9,249 nt of DNA, taken from NCBI GenBank assembly GCA_000961805.1, contig LADV01000150.1:1-9249 (forward strand), in the 5' to 3' direction. The notes under the pieces were generated by a model. That model saw nothing but the letters and a program-made list of their open reading frames with translations. It did not search any database and was not told the DNA's origin. The DNA comes from Peptococcaceae bacterium BRH_c23. GTDB lineage: Bacteria > Bacillota_B > Desulfitobacteriia > Desulfitobacteriales > Desulfitobacteriaceae. The translations under genes and the position numbers were made by a program. Positions 1-6,464 of the stretch are shown here, piece after piece (position 1 is the first letter of the stretch; each line of letters starts with the position of its first letter).

Positions 1-614
1 AAATGCAACCATCCCCGTATCTACTCTCAACCCGACTGCAACTCGGGATGGGATAGCTCCCGTGAGAAGTTTTTCAACGGTTATCATCTCTACATGATTT
101 CTGCTTCAGACTCTCACAATGATTTGCCATTGTATCCAAGACTGCAGCCTGCTTCCAGACACGACTCTGTCAGTCTGATCGTCAGTGCGGTTGAATTTAA
201 GCAACGTTTTACCTTGGGCACGGTGGAAAAAATGCTGTTGGATTCCGCTCATGATGCCGAGGCTATTTATCACCTGATGGAGCACCAGAACGTTGAGCCG
301 TATATTGATGTTCTAAAGCAAAGTATGGTCGTACCTACCACACCCACTCTAAGGATAACTTACGACTGTTTACCAAGACTCCTCGCGACTCGGAAAAGTG
401 GAAGGTCATTTATAAACGCCGAACATCTATAGAACGCTCCAATAAACGAGAGAAGATCGACTACAAGCTGGAATCCGGACGACATCGCTCCACGAAAATG
501 TGGTACGTTCGCGTTTATGCCATTATGATCTGTCAGCACATGGATGCTTGGTTTTCTCATCAGAAGGAAAGCTTTAAGGATCTTAAAACATTGATTTTTC
601 CCCAGACTGCTTAA
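1..614 (+). pseudogene. DDE transposase remnant (IS1182/IS4-like), internal deletion and frameshift, 5' end outside window
   Basis: Frame 1 is open from the window edge to about 314 and reads a transposase core: GWDSSREKFFNGYHLYMI, then PLYPRLQPASRHDSVS, then LLDSAHDAEAIYHLMEHQN, which carries a probable catalytic Asp. At about 312-320 homology jumps to frame 3, which continues AKYGRTYHTHSKDNLRLFTK, then RRTSIERSNKREKIDYKLE with the probable catalytic Glu, and ends at TAA 612-614. In relatives of this family (from memory) several tens of residues separate YIDL from AKYGRT, so an internal deletion of roughly 60-70 codons caused the frame change. Reading frame 1 on past the junction gives an unrelated tail ending at 432. 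The element should be inactive alone. It abuts the truncated 3' end of the [2Fe-2S] subunit gene, so it may mark the event that cut that gene. Family assignment is from recognition of motifs, not from terminal repeats. Confidence 0.85.
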
Positions 615-779
615 CGTTTTTTAGTTTTTAAAAAGGGCGACTGTGACGTTTGTTTGCTATGCTCATTATTAAGAATCCATTTCCGTCTTAAGAATTACCC
701 TCGTTAATCGCGAATTTCCAGCTCATTTAATAATGTCTATCCATATATCCGCCGTTCCCACCCCCTGAATTCCGAGAGG
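615..779. other. Non-coding stretch, probable right end of the insertion element
   Basis: No convincing reading frame lies between the transposase stop and the broken end of the [2Fe-2S] subunit gene. Homology of that gene to its family stops at the Pro codon next to the TAG at 780-782, so the outer boundary of the insertion or deletion should be close to 780. The left end of the element is outside the window, so terminal inverted repeats and a target duplication cannot be checked. Confidence 0.45.
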
Positions 780-1145
780 CTATGGTTTTGAGTTAACATC
801 TAATAAGGCTTTAGTAGACATCACCATACCCGGGGTACAAAAACCGCATTGGATTGCCCCTTCTTCGACAAAAGCCTTTTGGATGGGGTGGAGCACACCG
901 TCTTGTTCCAAACCCTCTATGGTTGTTACTTCATGCCCCTCTGCCTTGACTGCCAAGAATAAGCAAGAGTTGATGGGCTGACCATCGACTAGGACAGTGC
1001 AAACCCCACAATCCCCCTCATCACATCCCTTTTTTGTACCCGTTAAATTCAAATCCTCCCTTAGAACATCCAATAGAGTCCGGCAGTCATCGGTGAAGAT
1101 TTGATGTTGATGCCCATTTACAGTAAGCGTTATTTGTCTAAGCAT
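780..1145 (-). pseudogene. Molybdenum hydroxylase [2Fe-2S] small subunit, C-terminally truncated
   Basis: The 121 residues match the iron-sulfur subunit of xanthine dehydrogenase/CO dehydrogenase-type enzymes, which passes electrons from the Mo centre to FAD. The plant-ferredoxin-type cluster ligands are present at C41, C46, C49 and C61 (GCDEGDCGVC then NSC). The second cluster has only its first pair, C100 and C103 (CGFCTPGM). The family normally continues about 35 residues after the equivalent of NSKP to supply the CRCTGY pair, reaching roughly 150-160 residues. Here a TAG follows NSKP directly and the sequence beyond is unrelated, so the proximal [2Fe-2S] cluster could not form. The ATG start overlaps the FAD subunit stop by 8 bases (1138-1145), typical translational coupling in these operons. 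The missing end has a possible counterpart at 8176-8290. Confidence 0.88.
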
Positions 1146-1671
1146 TGACTCCCTTCTCCCCTCTTAAGATTAGCTCCCGAATATTCCGCTGCACGAGAAC
1201 TTTTACCATAGCTCGACGATAATCGGCTGTGGCTCGCAGATCGTCTATTGGGAAACATTGGGATGCTGCAATTCTTGCACTCTCATTGATCAAGGACTCT
1301 GTCCAAGGCTGACCCTCCAAAAGGGCACTTGCTTGAATTTCTAAGATTGGGGTTGGTCCCACAGCCCCCAGACCCAGAGCAACATCCCGCCAGTAACCCC
1401 CCTGCGGTGTTGCTACCAAAGACACTCCGCATATGGCAATTTCCAGTGCCTTGCGCCGTCCAATTTTACAATACGTGCTTAGTGTTCCTTCTTCTTGTTC
1501 TGGAACGATCAGTTCCTCAATCACCTCTCCACGTTCCAGAACCGTTAGCCCAGGTCCCTTGAAAAAGCTATTCAATCCTATGCTGCGCCTTCCGTTAGGT
1601 CCGAACAATATTACCTCTGATCGCAAAGCTAAAAGAGCTGAAGCTGTATCCGCTGCCGGAGACGCATTAGC
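1138..1671 (-). pseudogene. Molybdenum hydroxylase FAD-binding medium subunit, C-terminal part
   Basis: Homology begins at 1671 with ANASPAADTASALLAL, the conserved stretch that normally follows the TIGGN FAD loop, and runs through FFKGPGLTVLE, CKIGRRKALEIAICGVSL, GLGAVGPTPI and IDDLRATADYRR to a TAG at 1138-1140. This is the end of the FAD-PCMH domain plus the CO dehydrogenase flavoprotein C-terminal domain. An in-frame TAG sits just upstream at 1672-1674, where the sequence changes to an inverted piece of the same operon. A TTG at 1626 could serve as a formal start, but it lies inside conserved sequence and is not the native start. The N-terminal 47 residues lie on the other strand at 1889-2029, and about 60 residues between the two parts, including the TIGGN loop, are absent from the window. 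FAD binding would be lost. Confidence 0.88.
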
Positions 1672-1899
1672 CTAGATGCACCTCCAGTAGAAAGTTATTT
1701 ATTGGAGGAGGAATTAGGACCAGGGCCTTATGGTGCCAAATCAATAGGGGAACAAGGTATAGCGTCCACAGCTCCGGCAATTGCCAATGCTATTTATGAT
1801 GCAATTGGGGTTCGAATACTTGATCTACCTATTACTCCGGAAAAAATTCTCCAAGCCTTAGCTGTCAAGAGAGCAGAAGGTGATCGGCATGAGGTTTAA
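1672..1899 (+). pseudogene. C-terminal fragment of the Mo-binding large subunit, inverted
   Basis: The plus strand reads LDAPPVESYLLEEELGPGPY, then GAKSIGEQGI, then STAPAIANAIYDAIGVRI and LPITPEKILQAL, ending at TAA 1897-1899. This is the usual end of xanthine dehydrogenase family large subunits. The Glu at 1750-1752, in GAKSIGEQG, aligns with the catalytic glutamate that acts as general base at the molybdenum centre. The rest of the same gene lies on the minus strand at 2030-3870, so this piece has been flipped. Its stop overlaps the start of the inverted FAD subunit fragment, preserving the ancestral gene order inside the flipped block. Nothing in frame upstream supplies a start; stops occur at 1630 and 1639. 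Confidence 0.88.
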
Positions 1900-2029
1900 G
1901 TTATTGGAACCAATCTGTTTGACTGAGGCCAGAGAAATTCTTATGGAGCAAGAGAATGTGGCAATTATGGCAGGGGGAACAGACCTGTTAGTTAAAATTA
2001 AAGCAGGGCTAATCAAACCTTCTATTGTG
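1889..2029 (+). pseudogene. N-terminal fragment of the FAD-binding subunit, inverted
   Basis: Starting at ATG 1889, 47 residues read as the N-terminus of the medium subunit. They include IMAGGTDLLVKIKAG at residues 26-40, the first FAD pyrophosphate-binding loop of the family. An AGAAGG eight to nine bases upstream is a plausible ribosome binding site, and the ATG overlaps the large subunit stop by 11 bases (1889-1899). A GTG at 1880 is an alternative start. Homology ends at about 2029 (KPSIV). Beyond that the plus strand is simply antisense to the large subunit. The continuation of this protein is found on the opposite strand at 1138-1671. Confidence 0.86.
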
Positions 2030-3870
2030 CCCGTTTCCATGTCAACCTCCACTTTTGCAACTTGGGCCGAGAAACAGGTATCCATACTTTTTTCAGCTAC
2101 AAAACTTCCCTGACCAACGATAACATTTTTGGCTCTTCCTGCTTTGTCCAGGACTTCTTGGAGGGATAATCCCTCTTTGCCAGGCGCAATGAACAAACCA
2201 TCCCTGTAAACTATCTTATCTACCGCAGACTCTAACTAAGCTGCTGCCAACTGCTTGGCTTGGCTAAGAGCATCTTGAGTCGCCTGACGCACCGCATGAC
2301 CTGTGACATGGGTTACCCTGCTGGAACCGCTACCGTTGTCATAAGGGACCAAGGCGGTACTTCCCCCGGCAATGCCAACTTTGGCTAGTGGAATTTCTAG
2401 TTCACAAGCCACAATTTGTCTCAAAACTGTTGAACTTCCAGTACCTGGGTCGGTAAAACCACTTACTACTGTGGCACTACCATCCGCATGTAACATTACG
2501 GTTGCAGCAGACCCTCCTAACCCTGAAGAGCGTTCCGTAAGAGCAATTCCGTAACCTACATTGGCTGTTTTCTGACGGTTGTCCCAGTTTGCTTTTTTCA
2601 CAGCCAGTTCTAAGACCTGCAAAGCATTGATTCCCTCCCATTTAAGGTCACTGGGAGAGATATCTCCCGGATGAAGAACATTTCGTCTGCGAAACTCTAC
2701 AGGATCCAAGCCGAAAGCATGGGCAAGCATATCAGTATGGGATTCGACCGCGAAATAAACTTGTGGATCCCCTGGTGCCCTGCAATGCCCTGCTGGTACA
2801 GTATTTGTATAGACGGCATAACCATCAATCCTGGTATGAGGAATTCGGTACGCTCCTAATGCTCGGCGTATACCGCCGACAATAGGGTGACTATTGGCTC
2901 CGGCATAGGCCCCCGCGTCAAAAATTACTTTAGCATGACGCGCTACTATAGTCCCGTCCTTTAACATCCCGCTCTTCACTGTTATCATAGTGGCATGTCT
3001 TGGGTTGGCTGCAAACAGCTCTTCCTCCATTGTCATGGTCAGACGTACCGGTTTCCGAGTGGCTATGGCAAGATAGTAGCAGATGGGTTCATCCATGATG
3101 GTCCCTTTTCCACCAAAATCTCCCCCAATATTCCCGTAAATAACCTCAATCTTAAAAACGGGTAAAGAAAAGAGTTTTGCCAGCTTACCTCTTAATTCAA
3201 AGGGAGCTTTATTATTACTCCAAACCTTAACTTCTTTATCACTACCAACTTCTACCATGCAAACATGAGGTTCTAGATAGCCTGAGTGTACAACTTGTGT
3301 ACGGAAGGTATGTTCATAGATTAATTCCGCTTGGGCAAAACCAGCCTCTAAATCACCGATACCAAAAGTAACATAATCAACAACATTGGGAATGAACATA
3401 ACTCTATCATCCTTACGATAAGTATTAAGTTCAGGATGTAAAATTGTTGCTCCCTGTTTCATTGCCTCCAATGGATCGGTAGAACCTGACAGTTCTTCAT
3501 AGTCAACTTGAATTAGTCCGAGAGCTTCCAAAGCCGTGTCAACATCATCTGCAGCAACGGCAGCCACCCGTTCACCCACGAAACGTACAAGTTCCCTAGC
3601 CAAAACTGGCTGATCCTGTAAGCCGTTACCATATCGTTGATTGGGCAAATCCTGCGCAGTTATAACTGCCTTGACACCGGGGAGTTCCTTAGCACGTCTC
3701 GTGTCTATCTTCACAATACGAGCATAGGGATAGGGGCTGCGTAAGATCTTTGCTTCCAAACAACCGGGTAGTTTCAAGTCACTGGTATACACTGCTCCCC
3801 CTGTTACCTTACCCCAAGCCTCTTCGCGTGATACGGACAAGCCAATAGAATTTGTGTCCAACTTAATCAC
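2030..3870 (-). pseudogene. Mo-binding large subunit of a xanthine dehydrogenase family hydroxylase, interrupted by an amber stop and an inversion
   Basis: The GTG start at 3868-3870 gives a normal family N-terminus (EEAWGKVTGGAVYTSDLKLP); an in-frame TAG lies just before it, so no longer start exists. Residues 1-544 are open: the a/b hammerhead domain, then the Mo-cofactor domain with GGDFGGKG at 249-256, GHCRAPGDPQ at 361-370, GFTDPGTGSSTV at 471-482 and GSGSSRVT at 513-520. A TAG at 2236-2238 stops it after KQLAAA, yet the same frame continues with family-like sequence (GLSLQEVLDKAG, then QVAKVEVDMETG) to about 2030, where the inversion begins. The C-terminus with the catalytic Glu is at 1672-1899 on the other strand. 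The enzyme would hydroxylate an aromatic, heteroaromatic or acyl-CoA substrate in the cytoplasm, but the specificity cannot be assigned. It is non-functional as it stands unless the assembly is wrong. Confidence 0.88.
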
Positions 3871-3956
3871 CTACCCATAATATTATGGATATATGCCCAT
3901 TTCAAGACACAATTTTGAAAACTTAAGATAAACTCCTTTCCTCACAACCGGTCTTG

Positions 3957-4063
3957 CATTCTTACCAAAACTATCTTTTCACTTGAATAACTTTTAAGTA
4001 GAAAAACAAATCAACTGGAATAGTACCATAACGCCTATAACGTAGATCATGAGAAAGACCTGC
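3957..4063 (-). pseudogene. Second, more decayed TctB-like remnant
   Basis: Read on the minus strand this stretch is clearly related to part of the TctB-like remnant at 4232-4581. Shared blocks include ATGATCTACGTT against TTGATCTACGTT, GATTTGTTT against TATTTGTTT, and CTTAAAAGT against TTTAAAAGT followed by GAAAAG. In translation the matches are FLMIYVIG (compare LLIYVVGF) and, after a frame change, IPVDLFFYLKV (compare IPIYLFLYLKV). No frame stays open, so this is non-coding debris. It suggests that a second tctB-like gene, or a duplication of the first, once stood here. Weaker similarity may continue down to about 3885. Confidence 0.5.
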
Positions 4064-4109
4064 TTCGAAATTTTCAGAAATTAATATAATGTCTTGAATT
4101 AAGTAGTTT

Positions 4110-4154
4110 AACCGATCTAGTACTGGCATTGGAAGTGCCAGTACTAGATCGGTT
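4110..4154. terminator. Perfect 19-bp hairpin between tctB remnants
   Basis: The arm AACCGATCTAGTACTGGCA at 4110-4128 is exactly complementary to 4136-4154, with a 7-base loop. TTTT completes and follows the plus-strand arm, while the minus-strand side has only a weak T run. Its place just downstream of the minus-strand tctB remnant fits a terminator, but the better T tract is on the plus strand, where no gene precedes it. A protein-binding palindrome or a small mobile repeat is also possible. Confidence 0.6.
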
Positions 4155-4231
4155 TTAAATACTGATCAAAATTTATATTTGAGCAGGTAGGAGAAAAATA
4201 AACTTTTTCCATTATCATCAACATTAGTGTG
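4155..4231. other. AT-rich spacer
   Basis: No gene, repeat or promoter that I can support is visible between the perfect hairpin and the stop of the TctB-like remnant. Confidence 0.4.
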
Positions 4232-4581
4232 TTAAAAAAACTTATCTACGATGATCCCTGGGTAGAGTGGGATATGCAAGATTAGACCAAAAAACCCATA
4301 TAAAGCTCCCCAAGAAATTAAAGAAAAAAGACTTGAAAAAACTAACTTTTCGTGCGATTTTACTTTTAAATATAGAAACAAATAGATAGGGATAGCTATT
4401 ATAAAGCCGACAACGTAGATCAAGAGAAAAAGACTACCAGCCAGGAAAAAGCAATAATTTCCTTCCTAACCTTTACTTTATTTTTAGATTCCCCAGTAGC
4501 CGCAGCGCTTTGGTCTAATTTTAAAAATTTTTCGTAGTCCTTCAACATAAAAATTAATAATAAAATCTTTAAACCAGTCGT
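4232..4581 (-). pseudogene. TctB-like small membrane subunit of a tripartite tricarboxylate transporter, truncated and frameshifted
   Basis: Two overlapping minus-strand frames together resemble the second half of TctB. The first, open from 4581 to a TGA at 4420-4422 with an ATG at 4546-4548, reads GLKILLLIFMLKDYEKFLK, a charged linker, then KEIIAFSWLVVFF. About at that stop homology moves to a second frame, reading LLIYVVGFIIAIPIYLFLYL, then SSLFSLISWGALYGFFGLIL and HIPLYPGI, ending at TAA 4232-4234. The hydrophobic segments and the final (L)P.YPG(I/L) ending are typical of TctB. The first membrane segment of the family is missing; a TGA at 4582-4584 precedes the open part. TctB works with the large permease TctA and a periplasmic or lipoprotein binding protein TctC in carboxylate uptake; neither is in the window. 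The call is from memory of the family, and a TTG at 4423 could still give a 63-residue peptide. Confidence 0.65.
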
Positions 4582-4610
4582 TCAAAGAACTACGTTAACC
4601 CATCAAGCCC

Positions 4611-4634
4611 CGGCATCGAAATTATCCGATGCCG
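4611..4634 (-). terminator. Hairpin downstream of the UbiD operon
   Basis: CGGCATCG at 4611-4618 pairs with CGATGCCG at 4627-4634 around an 8-base loop, 56 bases after the stop of the second UbiD gene. A clear T run is lacking on the minus strand, so it may be a weak or factor-aided terminator, or an mRNA 3'-end stabiliser. Confidence 0.45.
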
Positions 4635-4690
4635 AGTTTCGTGATGATTTAAACTTTATTTAGACTTGTGTTCATATTTTCAAACTTAAA

Positions 4691-6298
4691 TCAAACCTTA
4701 ACCTGAAGTCCAACCAGTTTGTCCCCAGTTTTGTAGTGGTTTCCTTGGACGGCCAAATCCGCTTCTTCTTCCAGTTCATCGTCCCATTGTCCTAAGGAAT
4801 AGCCAAACCACGGTGCTTCTGGCTTTATTGTAGGAAGTCCTAGTTCCTCCCAGATTTCTTTAGCACGTTCCATATATTCCCTCTTCGGTAGTGATACCGG
4901 TGGGAAGGGTTCTTTTAAGATAGCATTAATTAACAAGGCAGACTCGTTGGCAGGATCTGCATGAAGTGCTACGTCTTTACTGTCACTCGCTCCACTGAAC
5001 GGCGGCGCATGTCCTTTGACCATACCTTTGATGATATCGATATCCTCATGAGGCTTCATCCGGTAACTCATCGCCCACATCACGGAATCCATATTTTCCG
5101 GATCAATATCCTCATCTACCGCTATACAAATCTTTCCTACACCCTGATTGAATACTGCCGAGGCATGCAAAGCCCGCCAGACATCCACTTCTTTGGGTTT
5201 CTTCATTTGTATTATGATAACTTTACGTAAGTTGGTTAACGGTTCATGCATTGATACGCGTACCACACTCTTAATACTAAGCGTATTTCTTAGGTAATCT
5301 AAGAACAGGGGCTCATATCCGACCTTTTTAATCATACTGCTCTCACTCGGTGTAACTTGACTGATAAACGATACCCACGTAGGATTCTTCCGATGAGTGA
5401 TGCACGTGATCTCCATAAAAGGATTTAACTGGCGGGGGTGCATATAACCGTGCGATTCCCCAAAGGGACCTTCTGGCTCCATCACATCCGTCCTGATGAT
5501 CCCTTCGAAAACAATCTCTGCTTCAGCTGGAACGTAGAGGTCCACTGTTTTGCATTTGACAATCTCAATCGCTTCTCCGGCTAATCCTCCTGCTACTGCT
5601 ACTTCTTCCATTCCGTAAGGAATCTTTTGTACTGCTGCATAGGAAATTACAGGTGGTGCTCCTACGATTAAGGCTGCTTGTAACGGAATTCCCTTTTCTT
5701 TACATTTCTCCCAGTGTACAAAGATATCTTGACCTAAACCACACGGGAACACGCCAATTTTATTGCGCCCTTTGATATGTCCACGATAGTTACCCAGGTT
5801 ATGAATGCCCGTATCAGGATCTTTGGTTACCCAATGAGTACAGGTAGTGTAAGGGGCATTATCAAAACCTGGCGTAGAAATCGGCACAGGAAACATATCA
5901 AACCCGCCGCCCTCTTTAGTGAGGTCATCACCCATATAGACGACTTCCTGAATGGCACCTTGCTCTACTTTGACTGGAGGTATTGGTGAAGTCATAGCTT
6001 TCTTCCATGCTTCTCCAATTTCTTCTGAACTATTACAACCTAAGCCACTAGTGTAAATTTCTCTATTCCCAGCTAAGGCGGCTACCGCTACTGGAATTGT
6101 GTACTTTTTACCTTTTACGTCAATTACATTCTCGAAAAGAAACGCTTTCCTCTCTTTCTCAGGAATTCCACCGCGGTATTGCCACCGCACTAATGGATGC
6201 AACTCGGTTTCTTTGACTATCTCCTTTTTGACACGGATCAATAGCCCTTTTTCCTCCAAATGAAGGAGATGTTCTGATAAGTTACGGTATTTACGCAT
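4691..6298 (-). CDS. UbiD family decarboxylase (prenylated-FMN dependent), downstream gene of pair
   Basis: UbiD enzymes reversibly decarboxylate unsaturated or aromatic acids in the cytoplasm using prenylated FMN and a divalent metal. I prefer ATG 6296-6298, because MRKYRNLSEHLLHLEEKG matches the usual family start; a TTG at 6361 would add 21 atypical residues. In the longer numbering (556 residues) the cofactor/metal region is HNLGNYRG with N188 and R193, AGGLAGE with E263, and EGPFGE with E297 and E302. R193, E297 and E302 correspond to the catalytic Arg-Glu-Glu set of fungal Fdc1. The position of the metal-binding His of Fdc1 (H191) seems to be Asp (D212 in GQDIF), unlike the upstream paralog. 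The late DEDIDPENMDSVMWAM block is also typical of UbiD. The ribosome binding site is weak (AAAGGCGG about 11 bases upstream). It follows the other UbiD gene on the same strand, so co-transcription is likely. No UbiX (flavin prenyltransferase) gene is in the window. The substrate is unknown. Confidence 0.92.
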   Translation of the reverse strand: MRKYRNLSEHLLHLEEKGLLIRVKKEIVKETELHPLVRWQYRGGIPEKERKAFLFENVIDVKGKKYTIPVAVAALAGNREIYTSGLGCNSSEEIGEAWKKAMTSPIPPVKVEQGAIQEVVYMGDDLTKEGGGFDMFPVPISTPGFDNAPYTTCTHWVTKDPDTGIHNLGNYRGHIKGRNKIGVFPCGLGQDIFVHWEKCKEKGIPLQAALIVGAPPVISYAAVQKIPYGMEEVAVAGGLAGEAIEIVKCKTVDLYVPAEAEIVFEGIIRTDVMEPEGPFGESHGYMHPRQLNPFMEITCITHRKNPTWVSFISQVTPSESSMIKKVGYEPLFLDYLRNTLSIKSVVRVSMHEPLTNLRKVIIIQMKKPKEVDVWRALHASAVFNQGVGKICIAVDEDIDPENMDSVMWAMSYRMKPHEDIDIIKGMVKGHAPPFSGASDSKDVALHADPANESALLINAILKEPFPPVSLPKREYMERAKEIWEELGLPTIKPEAPWFGYSLGQWDDELEEEADLAVQGNHYKTGDKLVGLQVKV

Positions 6299-6464
6299 CT
6301 TCTTTCTGTCCGCCTTTCTTAATATTTCTAAAATAAGCTTTAGCTTTGAGTACCCTTTCAAGCTCTATTCAAACTTACTTTCACTCTCTTTTCCCATAAT
6401 GTTATAACACTGAAACTAATATTCTAGAAGCCCAGCAAAACCAGACTTAGGATTTCCCCAGTCT
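6299..6464. other. Spacer between the two UbiD genes
   Basis: This 166-base gap contains the possible TTG start of the downstream UbiD gene at 6361 and a ten-codon ATG frame ending at a TAG near 6370. No clear terminator hairpin or good promoter is visible, which favours read-through from the upstream gene. Confidence 0.35.

Larger units (their letters stand above)
1672..2029. other. Inverted ~360-bp segment inside the Mo hydroxylase operon
   Basis: This block contains, on the plus strand, the large subunit C-terminus followed by the FAD subunit N-terminus, while the flanking parts of both genes are on the minus strand. Flipping the block back restores the order large-FAD-small, which supports an inversion rather than insertion of foreign DNA. 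Each junction also lacks coding sequence: roughly 65-70 residues of the large subunit after VDMETG, and about 60 residues of the FAD subunit after KPSIV. The missing lengths are estimated from usual family sizes. No long inverted repeat flanks the block and no recombinase gene adjoins it. Confidence 0.82.

Noticed and set aside
360..560. Minus-strand open frame over the transposase
   Set aside because: It is antisense to recognisable transposase sequence and has no family features.
1329..1675. Plus-strand open frames across the FAD subunit fragment
   Set aside because: They are antisense shadows of strongly conserved minus-strand coding sequence.
1672..2029. Phase-variable invertible switch controlling the Mo hydroxylase
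   Set aside because: Flipping the block back would still leave about 60-70 residues missing at each junction, no inverted repeats flank it and no recombinase gene is beside it.
1858..2196. Separate 112-residue minus-strand protein
   Set aside because: It is the continuation of the large subunit after the amber stop, followed by antisense of the inverted FAD subunit fragment.
2236..2238. Pyrrolysine or selenocysteine-like recoding at the in-frame TAG
   Set aside because: The site is in a variable linker, far from the metal ligands, the gene is broken in other ways, and no recoding element or pyl gene is visible.
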